64,000 nt of DNA from DAIMFL01 sp964372215 (GTDB lineage Bacteria > Pseudomonadota > Alphaproteobacteria > Dongiales > Dongiaceae). The position numbers and the translations under genes were made by a program. Location of the stretch: assembly GCA_964372215.1 (NCBI GenBank), contig CAYJQC010000025.1, forward strand, positions 1-64,000, written 5' to 3'. Of the stretch, positions 19,193 through 28,499 are shown piece after piece. Numbering within the stretch: the first letter of the stretch is position 1; every line of letters starts with the position of its first letter. Below the pieces are notes generated by a model. It was not told where the DNA came from. It searched no databases and saw only the letters and a list, made by a program, of their open reading frames with translations.

Positions 19193-19328
19193 TACCCCCT
19201 CCCCTTGCGGGAGGGGGTAGGGGGAGGGGTTTTCGCGTGCGGACGCGCGCGCATGGATCCTTGCCGAGGCCCCCTCTCCCTTCCATCACTTCGCGATGGG
19301 CCCCTCCCTCTCCCTCCCGGGGAGAGGG
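19193..19328. repeat. Pair of C-rich/G-rich hairpins between glpX and recJ
   Basis: One hairpin is a perfect 11-bp stem TACCCCCTCCC/GGGAGGGGGTA at 19193-19219. The other is a 9-bp stem CCCTCTCCC/GGGAGAGGG at 19306-19328. The stretch between is rich in CCCTCTCC and GGGAGGGG. This pattern is that of the short dispersed palindromic elements common between genes of GC-rich alphaproteobacteria. It may attenuate or stabilise the hom-glpX-recJ transcript. Confidence 0.65.
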
Positions 19329-19363
19329 TTTGCGTTCGTCGCCCCGAGGCGATGTACACCGCT

Positions 19364-20350
19364 CTATCGGTCCATCGGGTCGAAGCCGGACTTGCGGGCG
19401 AAGTTGTGGTGCGCCTCGATGATGCGCACCGTGCCGGTCTTGGAGCGCATGACCATGGAATGGGTCATGGCGCCGTCGTGGAACCGGCGCACGCCCTTCA
19501 GCATGGTGCCGTCGGTGACGCCGGTCGCCGCGAACATCACGTCGCCGGACGCCAGATCGAGCAGCGCGTATTTGCGATCGAGATCGGTGATCCCGCAGCG
19601 CCGCGCCCGGCCCCGCTCGTCGTCGTTGCGGAACACCAGGCGGCCCTGCATTTGGCCACCGATGCAGCGCAGCGCGGCGGCCGCCAGCACGCCCTCCGGC
19701 GCGCCGCCGCTGCCGACATACATGTCGATGCCGCTGTTCGACCGCGAGGTGGCGATGACGCCGGACACGTCGCCGTCGGAGATCAGCATGATTCGCGCCC
19801 CGGCGGCGCGCACCCGGCCGATCAGCTCGGCATGGCGCGGCCGGTCGAGGATGCACACGACGATGTCGGAGACGTCGACTTTCTTGGCCTTGGCCAGGTT
19901 CTTCAGGTTCTCCTCGGGCGTCGCGTCGAGATCGACGACACCGTCGGGCAGGCCGGCGCCGACGCCGATCTTGTCCATGTAGACGTCGGGGGCGTTGAGG
20001 AACCCGCCCTCGCCCGCCATGGCGATGACGGCGAGCGCGTTCGGCCCGCCCTTGGCGGTGATGGTGGTGCCTTCCAGCGGATCCAGGGCGATGTCGGTCT
20101 TGGGGCCGCCCAGGCCGACCTTCTCGCCGATGTAGAGCATCGGCGCCTCGTCGCGCTCGCCCTCGCCGATCTTCACCGTGCCGTCGATCGCCAGGCTGTT
20201 GAGCGCGCGCCGCATGGCGTCGACGGCGGCCTGGTCGGCCGCCTTTTCGTCGCCGCGCCCCATCAGGCGCGAGGCCGCGAGCGCGGCCGCCTCGGTGACG
20301 CGCACTGCTTCCAGCGCCAGATTGCGGTCCATTCCGGTGATCGTCGACAT
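19364..20350 (-). CDS. glpX: Class II fructose-1,6-bisphosphatase
   Basis: A 328-residue gluconeogenic enzyme that dephosphorylates fructose 1,6-bisphosphate (in autotrophs also sedoheptulose 1,7-bisphosphate). Family motifs are KIGEGERDEAPMLYIGE, the metal-binding DIALDPLEGTT and YVGSGGAPEGVLAAAA. No class I enzyme is nearby. It lies between hom and recJ, 49 bases after hom, an arrangement usual in alphaproteobacteria. Confidence 0.95.
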   Translation of the reverse strand: MSTITGMDRNLALEAVRVTEAAALAASRLMGRGDEKAADQAAVDAMRRALNSLAIDGTVKIGEGERDEAPMLYIGEKVGLGGPKTDIALDPLEGTTITAKGGPNALAVIAMAGEGGFLNAPDVYMDKIGVGAGLPDGVVDLDATPEENLKNLAKAKKVDVSDIVVCILDRPRHAELIGRVRAAGARIMLISDGDVSGVIATSRSNSGIDMYVGSGGAPEGVLAAAALRCIGGQMQGRLVFRNDDERGRARRCGITDLDRKYALLDLASGDVMFAATGVTDGTMLKGVRRFHDGAMTHSMVMRSKTGTVRIIEAHHNFARKSGFDPMDR

Positions 20351-20399
20351 GTGGTTCCCCGTGGTCCCCGTGCTATGGGCGGCGGCCTGCGCGGCCGCG

Positions 20400-21707
20400 T
20401 TACAGCGTCTCGATGCGGATCATCCGCGGCGGCTCGCGCATCGCCGCGAGCTTGCCGATGCGGGCCAGGGCCCGCAGCATAGCCGCCTCGTCGGTCTCGT
20501 GGGTGGTGAGAACCACCGGCACGGTCTCGTCGGGGGCGCGGCCGCGCTGGATCATCGCCTCCATCGACACCTGCTCGTCGCGCAGCGCCGCGGCGACGTC
20601 GGCGATGACGCCGGGGCGGTCCAGCACCATCAGCCGCACGTAATAGGCGCCGCGGTGGCGCGCCATCGGCGAGGCGGGCTGGCGCGACAGCGCCGCCGCC
20701 GGCACCCCGAAGGTCGGTGTCACCCGGCCGCGGGCGATGTCGATCAGGTCGGCGACGACGGCCGAGGCGGTCGGCCCGGCGCCGGCACCGCGGCCCTCGG
20801 CGACGCTCTGGCCGACGAAGTCGCCGACCGTCACCACGGCATTGAACACGCCCTCGACATGGGCGATCGGGGTGCCGAGCGGCACCATGCAGGTATGGAC
20901 GCGCTGCTCGATGCCATGCTCGGTCGGGCGGGCGAGGCCGAGCAGCTTGATCCTGTAGCCGAGCTCCTCGGCGAAGGCGATGTCGACCGCCGAAACGTGG
21001 CGGATGCCCTCGATATGCACGTCGGCGAAACTGACCTCGCAGCCGAACGCGACGCTGGTCAGGATCGCGAGCTTGTGGGCGGCATCGACGCCGTCGACGT
21101 CGAAGGACGGATCGGCCTCGGCGTAGCCGAGGGCCTGCGCCTCGGCCAGCACGTCGGTGAACTCGCGCCCGGTCTGGCGCATGGTCGTCAGGATGTAGTT
21201 GCAGGTGCCGTTCAGGATGCCGTAGACGCGCTGGATCCGGTTGCCGGCCAGGCCCTCGCGCAGCGACTTGATGATCGGGATGCCGCCGGCCACCGCGGCC
21301 TCGTAGGCGATGGCGACGCCCTTGGCCTCGGCCGCCCGGGCGAGCGCGGTGCCGTGATGGGCGAGCAGCGCCTTGTTGGCGGTCACCACGTGCTTGCCGG
21401 CGTCGAGCGACGCCTCGACCAGCGATTTCGCGATGCCGTCCGAGCCGCCGATCAGCTCCGCCACCACTTCGACCTGCGGGTCGCGGGCCAGGGCCAGGGC
21501 GTCGTCATGCCAGGCGATGCCGGCGAGGTCGACGCCGCGATCCTTGGCCCGGTCGCGGGCGGAAACCGCCACCACGCGGATCGGCCGGCCGCAGCGTTCC
21601 GCCAGCACCGCGGCGTGCTGCAGCAGCAGCTTGACCGTGCTGGCACCGACCGTGCCGAGCCCGGCGATTCCCACCTTCAGGGGGGCGGGCGCGCCCGGCC
21701 GGCTCAA
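20400..21707 (-). CDS. hom: Homoserine dehydrogenase
   Basis: A 435-residue NAD(P)-dependent enzyme that reduces aspartate semialdehyde to homoserine, leading to threonine and methionine. The Rossmann motif is GIAGLGTVGASTVKLL (about residues 12-27). The catalytic part has NKALLAHHGTALARAAE, GILNGTCNYILT and the lysine region SFDVDGVDAAHKLAIL. A C-terminal ACT domain (RLMVLDRPGVIADVAAALRD) suggests threonine feedback. It heads the operon hom-glpX-recJ. Confidence 0.96.
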   Translation of the reverse strand: MSRPGAPAPLKVGIAGLGTVGASTVKLLLQHAAVLAERCGRPIRVVAVSARDRAKDRGVDLAGIAWHDDALALARDPQVEVVAELIGGSDGIAKSLVEASLDAGKHVVTANKALLAHHGTALARAAEAKGVAIAYEAAVAGGIPIIKSLREGLAGNRIQRVYGILNGTCNYILTTMRQTGREFTDVLAEAQALGYAEADPSFDVDGVDAAHKLAILTSVAFGCEVSFADVHIEGIRHVSAVDIAFAEELGYRIKLLGLARPTEHGIEQRVHTCMVPLGTPIAHVEGVFNAVVTVGDFVGQSVAEGRGAGAGPTASAVVADLIDIARGRVTPTFGVPAAALSRQPASPMARHRGAYYVRLMVLDRPGVIADVAAALRDEQVSMEAMIQRGRAPDETVPVVLTTHETDEAAMLRALARIGKLAAMREPPRMIRIETL

Positions 21708-21954
21708 TTTCGGCCCCTTGCGGCCGGCCCGGTGGCCCGCTGTCCGGCGCCGCGTTTGCAGACTGTCATTGCTGGAACCCAGAAACCTATCGGAGACCCT
21801 GTTGGAAGACCGGGATCGACCGGAAGCCCGCGGATCCCGGGAAATCCTGGATCGCGGCCCCGCAGCCCCGCCCGGTCGCGGCGGGTCCCCTTTCTAACGG
21901 GCCGGGCGAGGCGCGTCGAGACGCTCGACGGCCCGGCCTGTCCCGACTGCGACC

Positions 21955-23001
21955 TCAGTAGTCGAGGTAAATCTCGACCCGGCGGTTGCCGGCCTCGCCG
22001 GTCGCCTGGGTCTCGTAGTAGAGCGGCTGCTGGGCGCCGGCGGCGGCCACCTGGATCTGGTCGGTGGGCACCCCGAGCCGCGACAGCTCGCGCGCCACCG
22101 CATTGGCCCGGGCCAGGGAAATGTTGAGGTTGGCCATGTTTTGCTTGGCCACGTCGCCCGTTGCCGAACCCTGGCTGGCATGGCCGATGACGCGGACCAG
22201 CCCGCCGCGCTCCTGGTGCAGCCGGGCCACGTCCTTCAGCACGGCGATGTCGCCCCGGCTGAGCCCGGCCGAGCCATAGCGGAAGAAGATCAGCGCGACC
22301 GGCCGCGACTCGCCGCTCGGCAGCAGCCGGCTGGCAGCGGTCGAACCGCCGCCGTCGCCCAGTACCGCGTCCGGGTTGACGGTCACCGAACCGCCGGCGA
22401 GGACCTCGGGCTGGCCTGGCAGCGGCTGGCCCGGCAGCGGCTGGGCCGGGGCCGCGGACGCCGCCGGCGCGGGCGGACTGGGTACCTGGGTCACCTGCGG
22501 GGCCGGCGGCGGCGCGCTCTGGGCCGGCTGCGGCGGGGGCGCCACCGGTTGCGATTCGATCGCCGGCTGGGCTGAAGCCGCGGGCGCCGCGGCCGGGGCC
22601 GGCGGCGGCTCCGCCGGGGCCGGGGCGGCGGGCGGCGGGGCGGAAGCCACCGCCGGCGCCAGCGGCTCGTCGGTGTATTCCGCGTTGGCGCGATCGGCGG
22701 CGAGTCCCTCGGTGATGGCTGCGCGCTCTTCCGCGCTGCTGGTTTCCGGCGCCTCGCCCGGCACCGTGCCGAGATTGGGGAACGGCTGTTCGCCCTCCGC
22801 CTCGGCCGGGGCCTGGACCGTGCTCTCGGCCTCGGCGTCGCCGCTGCCGAAGACATCGGAAATGGTTCCCGACACGGTGCTGCAGGCGCCGAGCGGGCCG
22901 GTCACCAGCAGCAGCGCCAGGATACCGGCCGCCAGTCCCAGGCCCCGTCCGGGCGGGACCGCGATCGCGCAAGGCTCAGTCGGATCGGCGGATTGGATCA
23001 A
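21955..23001 (-). CDS. OmpA-family lipoprotein with Pro/Ala-rich linker
   Basis: A 348-residue protein. Residues 1-40 contain a lipoprotein signal with lipobox LGAC. From about 85 to 215 it is a low-complexity linker of Pro, Ala and Gln, including the tandem PLPGQPLPGQP. The C-terminal OmpA-like peptidoglycan-binding domain (about 235-348) has the pattern VRVIGHASQGS, then NLNISLARANAVARELSRLG, and ends NRRVEIYLDY. It would anchor the outer membrane to peptidoglycan across the periplasm. The extended linker resembles that of Pal-like spacers. The gene is monocistronic, divergent from phaC. Confidence 0.88.
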   Translation of the reverse strand: MIQSADPTEPCAIAVPPGRGLGLAAGILALLLVTGPLGACSTVSGTISDVFGSGDAEAESTVQAPAEAEGEQPFPNLGTVPGEAPETSSAEERAAITEGLAADRANAEYTDEPLAPAVASAPPPAAPAPAEPPPAPAAAPAASAQPAIESQPVAPPPQPAQSAPPPAPQVTQVPSPPAPAASAAPAQPLPGQPLPGQPEVLAGGSVTVNPDAVLGDGGGSTAASRLLPSGESRPVALIFFRYGSAGLSRGDIAVLKDVARLHQERGGLVRVIGHASQGSATGDVAKQNMANLNISLARANAVARELSRLGVPTDQIQVAAAGAQQPLYYETQATGEAGNRRVEIYLDY

Positions 23002-23193
23002 GGCGGCTCCCCGTTCCTCGCGCCCCGCGGTTGTTTCGCGGGCTAGGGCGTCATACGTTGAGAAGGCCGGATGAGGGACCCGCCAGGCCCCGGATGGGGC
23101 CTCGGCGGGCTGGTCGCGCCCGGGTGGCTTTCTCTCAAACCTACTTTAAGAGTGTCGCGTATATCCAAGCCGGGCAATCATAAGGAAGCCGTC

Positions 23194-24987
23194 ATGAGCG
23201 ATCAACAGGGCGCCGACATGAAGATGCCGGACCCGGTCGAACTGTCGCAGACCATGGCCAGGATCGCCGAGCAGTCCCAGCGCATCGTCAGCGAGTTCCT
23301 GGGGCGCCAGAGCGCCGACGGGTTCGGCATGTCGGACCCGCTCAATGTCGGCCGCGCCTTCCTCGAGATGACCGGGCGGCTGATGGCCGATCCGGCCAAG
23401 CTGGTCCAGGCCCAGATGAACCTGTGGCAGGACTACATGAACCTGTGGCAGGCGACCGCCCGGCGGCTGATGGGCGAGGAATCCGAGCCGGTGATCGAGA
23501 CGCCGTCGGAAGACCGCCGGTTCCGCGACGCCGCCTGGCAGGAGAACCAGCTCTTCGACTTCATCAAGCAATCCTACCTGCTGTCGGCGCGCTGGATGCA
23601 GTCGACCGTGCGCGAGGTCGAGGGGCTCGACGACAAGACCGCCAAGAAGGTCGACTTCTACACCCGGCAGTTCGTCGACGCGATGGCGCCCAGCAATTTC
23701 GTGATGACCAATCCCGAGGTGCTGCGCGCGACCGTCGAATCGAACGGCGACAACCTGGTGAAGGGCCTGCAGAACCTGCTCGACGATCTCGAGCGCGGCA
23801 AGGGCAACCTCGCCATCAAGATGACCGATCTCGAGGCCTTCAAGCTCGGCGAGAACATCGCTGTCACCCCGGGCAAGGTGGTGTTCCAGAACGATCTGCT
23901 GCAGCTCATCCAGTACACCCCGACCACCGCGACGGTGTATCAGCGACCGCTCCTGGTGATCCCGCCCTGGATCAACAAGTTCTACATCCTCGATCTCAGG
24001 GAGAAGAACTCGCTGATCAAGTGGCTGGTGGCGCAGGGCCACACCGTGTTCGTCGTGTCCTGGGTCAACCCGGACGAGCGCCTCGCCCAAAAATCTTTCG
24101 AGGACTACATGAAGGAAGGGCCGCTGGCGGCGCTCGGCGCCATGGAAAAGGCCACCGGCGAGCGGCAGTTCAACGTCATCGGCTATTGCCTGGGCGGCAC
24201 GCTGCTGGCCGCCTCGCTGGCCTGGATGGCGGCCAAGGGCGACGACCGGGTGGCGAGCGCCACCTTCCTCACCACGCTGACCGACTTCGCCGAGCCCGGC
24301 GAGCTCGGCGTGTTCATCGACGAGGAGCAGCTCACCGCCCTCGAGGAGCGCATGAACGAGAAGGGCTTTCTCGAAGGCCACGCCATGGCCAGCACCTTCA
24401 ACATGCTCCGGGCCAACGACCTGATCTGGTCGTTCGTGGTCAACAACTACCTGCTGGGCAAGGACCCCTTCCCGTTCGACCTGCTGTACTGGAACTCCGA
24501 CTCGACGCGCATGCCGGCGACGATGCACAGCTTCTACCTGCGCAAGATGTACCAGGAGAACCTGCTGTCGAAGCCGGGCGGGATCACCCTCGAAGGCGTG
24601 CCGATCGAGCTCGGCAAGATCAAGGCGCCGGTGTTCATGCTCTCCACCAAGGAGGACCACATCGCGCCGTGGAAGAGCACCTACGCGGCCACGAAGCTGT
24701 TCAGCGGCCCGGTCAGGTTCGTGCTCGCGGCGTCCGGCCACATCGCCGGCGTGGTCAATCCGCCCGACGCGAAGAAGTACAGCCACTGGACCAACAGCAA
24801 GCTGCCGGCCGACCCCGACGCCTGGCTGCGTAGCGCCGCCGAGCGCGAAGGCTCGTGGTGGCCGGAATGGGCGAAATGGGCCGCCAAGTTCAGCGGCGAG
24901 CAGGTGCCGGCGCGCCAGCCCGGCGACGGCAAGCTGAAGCCGATCGAGGACGCCCCCGGCTCCTATGTGAAGGTCCGGCTGCAGTAG
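23194..24987 (+). CDS. phaC: Class I poly(3-hydroxyalkanoate) synthase
   Basis: A 597-residue polymerase of hydroxyacyl-CoA into storage polyester. The alpha/beta-hydrolase triad is Cys332 in the lipase-box-like GYCLGG, Asp488 in STKEDHIAPW and His516 in ASGHIAG. The N-terminal part (LWQDYMNLWQATARRLMGE) and the single-subunit length fit class I. ATG 23194 is preceded by AAGGA. No phaR, phasin or phaAB gene is in the window; PHB use of the acetyl-CoA pathway elsewhere is inferred. Confidence 0.96.
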   Translation: MSDQQGADMKMPDPVELSQTMARIAEQSQRIVSEFLGRQSADGFGMSDPLNVGRAFLEMTGRLMADPAKLVQAQMNLWQDYMNLWQATARRLMGEESEPVIETPSEDRRFRDAAWQENQLFDFIKQSYLLSARWMQSTVREVEGLDDKTAKKVDFYTRQFVDAMAPSNFVMTNPEVLRATVESNGDNLVKGLQNLLDDLERGKGNLAIKMTDLEAFKLGENIAVTPGKVVFQNDLLQLIQYTPTTATVYQRPLLVIPPWINKFYILDLREKNSLIKWLVAQGHTVFVVSWVNPDERLAQKSFEDYMKEGPLAALGAMEKATGERQFNVIGYCLGGTLLAASLAWMAAKGDDRVASATFLTTLTDFAEPGELGVFIDEEQLTALEERMNEKGFLEGHAMASTFNMLRANDLIWSFVVNNYLLGKDPFPFDLLYWNSDSTRMPATMHSFYLRKMYQENLLSKPGGITLEGVPIELGKIKAPVFMLSTKEDHIAPWKSTYAATKLFSGPVRFVLAASGHIAGVVNPPDAKKYSHWTNSKLPADPDAWLRSAAEREGSWWPEWAKWAAKFSGEQVPARQPGDGKLKPIEDAPGSYVKVRLQ

Positions 24988-25057
24988 CGCCTTGCCTTAA
25001 TCTCTCCACCTTCCTGCGGCAGCATGCCGGCCTTCGCCATTGCGCAGGATGCCGCCG

Positions 25058-25579
25058 ATGATCCGTCTTGCCGCCGTTCTCGCCGCCGCCCTGTTCGCCC
25101 TGCCGGCCGCCGCCGCCGAGACCTGGCGCGTCGGGCCCGCCCCATCCGACGTTCCCGAGCTCAAGGCCGCCAGCGTCACCAACGGCGACGGCCACACGGT
25201 CTATCTGTGGCGGCTCGAGGACGAGGCCGGCAGCCACGTGTTCTGCGAGCTGCACCTGGCCGAGGGCATGGCGTTCGACGGGGTCATGCCGGTCTTCCGC
25301 ATCGACGACGCCGCCGCGGTCGACACCGCGGCGATCCGCGCCGCCGGCGACGCCCAAAGCGCGCTCTGGGGCCATGTCGGGCAGAGCGTGGCCTTCTGGC
25401 TGATCTCGACCGCGACCGGGCGGGTCGCCGATTCCGACCCCGGCCTGCGCCCCTGGCTCGCCGGCAACGAGCTCTCGATCAGCTTCCGCAGCGCCGACGG
25501 CCGCGAGCGGACCACCCGCTTCGCCCTCGCCGGCTCGGCCGCCGCGATCCGCAGCGCGACCGGGATGGCGCGGGACTGA
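25058..25579 (+). CDS. Putative secreted protein of unknown function
   Basis: A 173-residue protein beginning with a clear signal peptide (MIRLAAVLAAALFALPAAAA). The mature part is rich in beta-prone segments (HTVYLWRLEDEAGSHVFCEL, SVAFWLISTATG) with a single cysteine. No family was recognised. The ATG at 25058 has AGGA 8 bases upstream and starts directly with the signal peptide; another ATG lies three codons earlier. It sits 70 bases after phaC but nothing links it to polyester metabolism. Confidence 0.7.
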   Translation: MIRLAAVLAAALFALPAAAAETWRVGPAPSDVPELKAASVTNGDGHTVYLWRLEDEAGSHVFCELHLAEGMAFDGVMPVFRIDDAAAVDTAAIRAAGDAQSALWGHVGQSVAFWLISTATGRVADSDPGLRPWLAGNELSISFRSADGRERTTRFALAGSAAAIRSATGMARD

Positions 25580-25622
25580 CGGCCGCGACGCTGCGGGATT
25601 TCGCCGGCTATACTTCGCCGCG

Positions 25623-26336
25623 ATGCCCCGCACGCTCTCGATCGCCGACATCGCCGGCCGCTTCCCGGATTTCCGCGTCGCCGCCGTGGTCGCCGAGGAC
25701 CTCGTCATCCCGGCGACGCGGCCGGCCGAGCTCGATCGCCTGATCGCCGAGCGCGAGGCCGCGACCCGGACCCGCGACCATGGCACGGAGCTTTCCGCCA
25801 TCCCCGGCGTCGCCGCCTGGCGCGGCGCCTACAAGGCCTTCGGCATCAAGCGCACGAGCTACCGCTCCTCGGTCGAGCGCCTGGTCAAGAACGTGCTTGC
25901 CGGCCGCCCGCTCCCCGCCATCAACGGCTTCGTCGATGCCTACAACACCGTGTCGTTCAGCCACGTGCTGTGCCTCGGCGCCGACGATCTCGACCGCGTC
26001 GCCGGCGACCTCGCCTTCCGGGTTTCGCGGCCGGGCGACAGCTTCGTCGACATGGGGGCCGAGGCCGGCGAAGACCCGAACGACCCGCCCAAGGACGGCG
26101 AGGTCGTCTATGCCGATTCCGAGAAGGTGCTGTGCCGGCGCTGGAACTGGCGCCAGGACGCGCGCTCCATCGTCACGCCCGCGACGCGGCGCGCGGTGGT
26201 GACGGTGCAGGCGAACGGCGCCGGCGATCTCGACGCGGCGGTGGCGGATCTGGTGGCGCTCATCGAACGCTTCTGCGGCGGGCGCACGACCGTCGCCGTG
26301 GCGGATGCGGCGAACCCGGTCGTTCAGATTCCGTAG
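25623..26336 (+). CDS. Stand-alone B3/B4 domain protein (PheT-like)
   Basis: A 237-residue protein made almost entirely of the B3/B4 domain that in phenylalanyl-tRNA synthetase beta subunits performs editing of mischarged tRNA. Markers are WRGAYKAFGIKRTSYRSSVE, the region LPAINGFVDAYNTVSFSH and VLCRRWNWRQDARS near the end. Free-standing homologues are widespread and may act as trans-editing or RNA-binding factors; the substrate is unknown. It follows the secreted-protein gene after 43 bases. Confidence 0.85.
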   Translation: MPRTLSIADIAGRFPDFRVAAVVAEDLVIPATRPAELDRLIAEREAATRTRDHGTELSAIPGVAAWRGAYKAFGIKRTSYRSSVERLVKNVLAGRPLPAINGFVDAYNTVSFSHVLCLGADDLDRVAGDLAFRVSRPGDSFVDMGAEAGEDPNDPPKDGEVVYADSEKVLCRRWNWRQDARSIVTPATRRAVVTVQANGAGDLDAAVADLVALIERFCGGRTTVAVADAANPVVQIP

Positions 26337-26533
26337 CGTACGGACGACGACAAGCTTGGCTTTCCTTCTGATGCACTCCCCACAAACGACGAACCCCCGT
26401 CCTGGGGGCGGGGGTTCGGGTGCTTGGCTTTGCGGCTGTAGGCGCGGGCCGAGGTCTTGACCCGCATCTTCAGTCGGCGGACGGCGGTCGCGTACGGGTT
26501 GCGCGGCCGCCGGGTCGAAGTCTTCTGCTTCAT
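26324..26533 (-). CDS. Small highly basic protein
   Basis: A 69-residue protein starting MKQKTSTRRPRNPYATAVRR, with about one third Lys/Arg in the first 45 residues, then PNPRPQDGGSSF and a weak tail. The start is well supported by GGAGGAGGA about 9 bases before ATG. Such short basic proteins with an RNPYA...RAYSRKAKH pattern look like small alphaproteobacterial proteins of unknown function; nucleic-acid binding is guessed from charge only. It lies downstream of the gamma-carbonic-anhydrase gene on the opposite side of its promoterless end and overlaps the last bases of the convergent B3/B4 gene. Confidence 0.6.
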   Translation of the reverse strand: MKQKTSTRRPRNPYATAVRRLKMRVKTSARAYSRKAKHPNPRPQDGGSSFVGSASEGKPSLSSSVRYGI

Positions 26534-26602
26534 CGACCGATCCTCCTCCTGCGGCTCCCGGTGGGGCTGCCGGTCGGCGCTCATATAGGCCCGCCGCGGG
26601 CC

Positions 26603-27166
26603 TCAGTCCAGATAGCTCTGCGCAAGCTCGTAGTAGTGCTCGGCCGAATAGGGGAAGTAGTCGAGCTCGCCCTGGCTCAATTGGCGCATCAGCCGGGCCG
26701 GGCTGCCGGCCCACAGCTCGCCGCGCTTCACCTGCTTGTTGGGGGTGACCAGGGCGCCGGCGGCGACCATCGCCTGGCTCTCCACCACCGCGCCGTCCAT
26801 CACGCAGGCCTTCATGCCGACGAACGAGCCGCTCTCGAGCCGGCAGGCATGGAGCAGTGCCATGTGGCCGACGGTGATGTCGTCGCCGATCACGGTGCAG
26901 AAGCCGGCCGCGTCGCGCCCGCCGTCCTTCTGGTGGTTGACGTGGATGATGGTGCCGTCCTGGATGTTGGTGCGCGCGCCGATGCGGATCGCGTTGGAAT
27001 CGCCGCGCAGCACGCAGCCGAACCAGACGCTCGAGCCCGGCCCGATCTCGACGTCGCCGATGATGACCGCGGTCGGCGCGATGAAGGCGTCGGCGGCGAT
27101 CACCGGTCGCCGGTTGCCATGGGCCATGATGACGCCGCCCACGATCGCGCTGCCGCCCCGGCTCAT
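26603..27166 (-). CDS. Gamma carbonic anhydrase-like hexapeptide-repeat protein
   Basis: A 187-residue left-handed beta-helix protein of the gamma-CA (YrdA/PaaY) family. Hexapeptide turns run through IAPTAVIIGDVEIGPGSSVW, and the three zinc histidines are in IIHVNH and VGHMALLHAC. The C-terminus has the usual helix (PYSAEHYYELAQSYL). Family members are zinc- or iron-dependent; some hydrate CO2, others have no known activity. It follows argC after 8 bases and is probably co-transcribed. Confidence 0.88.
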   Translation of the reverse strand: MSRGGSAIVGGVIMAHGNRRPVIAADAFIAPTAVIIGDVEIGPGSSVWFGCVLRGDSNAIRIGARTNIQDGTIIHVNHQKDGGRDAAGFCTVIGDDITVGHMALLHACRLESGSFVGMKACVMDGAVVESQAMVAAGALVTPNKQVKRGELWAGSPARLMRQLSQGELDYFPYSAEHYYELAQSYLD

Positions 27167-27174
27167 GGCGCCGC

Positions 27175-28224
27175 TCACGGGAACAGGGGCTGCTGCTCGA
27201 GCCCGGCGGTCTCGGCGAAGCCGGCCATCAGGTTCATGTTCTGGATCGCCTGGCCGGAGGCACCCTTGACCAGGTTGTCGATGACCGAGAGCAGGATGAC
27301 CCGGCCCGGCACCCGGTCGGCGAAGACCCCGATGAGACAATGGTTGGAGCCGCGCACATGGCGGGTCTGCGGCACCTGGCCGGCGGGCAGCACCCGCACG
27401 AACGGCTCGCCCGCGTAACGCTTCGTCAGCGTCGCGCGCACGTCGTCGGCGGTGGCGCCGTCCGCCAGGCGGACATAGATCGACGACAGGATGCCTCGGC
27501 TCATCGGCACCAGATGGGGCGTGAAGTTGACGATGATCGGCTTGCCCGCCGCCTCGCTCAGGCCCTGCTCGATCTCCGGCCCGTGGCGGTGGCTGGCGAC
27601 GCCATAGGCATGGATGCCCTCGCTGACCTCGGTGAACAGCGAGCCCTGCTTGGCGTCGCGCCCGGCCCCGCTGACCCCCGACTTGGCGTCGATGATGATG
27701 TCGTCGCCGGCAATCTGGCCGGCCGCGATCAGCGGCACCAGGGGAAGCTGCGCCGAGGTCGGGTAGCAGCCGGGATTGGCGACCAGCCGCGCCTTCGCCA
27801 CTTCCGGCCGCTTGAGCTCGGTCAGGCCGTACACCGCCTGCTTCTGCAGCTCCGGCGCCTTGTGGGGGTGGCCGTACCAGCGGGCGTACTCGTCGACGTC
27901 GGCGAGGCGGAAATCGGCCGACAGGTCGACCACCTTCAGCCGCTTCGGCAGGCCGGCGACGATCTCCTGGGTGGTGCCGTGGGGCAGTCCGCAGAACACC
28001 GCGTCGACCGCGTCCCAGTCGGCGTCCTCGACCTTCACCAGATCGGGGAGCGCGAGCCCGCCAAGATGCGGGAACACCTCGGCCAGCGGCTTGCCGGCCT
28101 GGCGGTCGGCGGTCAGGGTGCGGATCTCGGTCTCGGGATGGCGCGCCAGCAGGCGCACCAGCTCGGCGCCGGTATAGCCGCTGGCGCCCAGGATTCCGAT
28201 CCGCAGCCGGTTGGTGCTGGCCAT
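27175..28224 (-). CDS. argC: N-acetyl-gamma-glutamyl-phosphate reductase
   Basis: A 349-residue NADPH-dependent enzyme for the third step of arginine synthesis. It has the Rossmann motif GILGASGYTGAELVRLLARH, the catalytic cysteine in VANPGCYPTSAQL and the His in the HRHGPEIEQGL segment. In many alphaproteobacteria it is preceded by rpsI/rplM; here those genes lie 2.5 kb away, with a PQQ dehydrogenase pair in between. Confidence 0.95.
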   Translation of the reverse strand: MASTNRLRIGILGASGYTGAELVRLLARHPETEIRTLTADRQAGKPLAEVFPHLGGLALPDLVKVEDADWDAVDAVFCGLPHGTTQEIVAGLPKRLKVVDLSADFRLADVDEYARWYGHPHKAPELQKQAVYGLTELKRPEVAKARLVANPGCYPTSAQLPLVPLIAAGQIAGDDIIIDAKSGVSGAGRDAKQGSLFTEVSEGIHAYGVASHRHGPEIEQGLSEAAGKPIIVNFTPHLVPMSRGILSSIYVRLADGATADDVRATLTKRYAGEPFVRVLPAGQVPQTRHVRGSNHCLIGVFADRVPGRVILLSVIDNLVKGASGQAIQNMNLMAGFAETAGLEQQPLFP

Positions 28225-28499
28225 GATCCCCTTCCTCGCCGTATTCGCCTCTCGAGGCCGCCTGTATAGCGCAATCCGGCCCGCGGTCGAGAGTTCTGTT
28301 CGCCAGAGTGCGCGGGACGGGTGGGACGGTCCGCCTGCAATCCCCCCGCGCTGGTGGCATCGCTTCGCGGACAGTTACAGGAATACGGCTCTTCGGCTAA
28401 TCTCTCGTTGTCTCGTGCCGGGTGGCAGCACCCGACGGGCATCTGAGTGATTGCGCTAAGTGGATTCAACGACCACGGCTACCACAGGGGAGCAAGGGC
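28225..28499. other. Divergent promoter region argC / PQQ dehydrogenase
   Basis: 275 bases separate the divergent starts. No coding frame or clear operator was recognised. The half next to the dehydrogenase is somewhat lower in GC (TCTTCGGCTAATCTCTCG region) and likely holds its promoter. Confidence 0.45.

Noticed and set aside
19182..19856. Extension of recJ upstream into glpX (832 codons)
   Set aside because: The extra part is the shadow of glpX and of the intergenic hairpins; RecJ homology starts after 19181.
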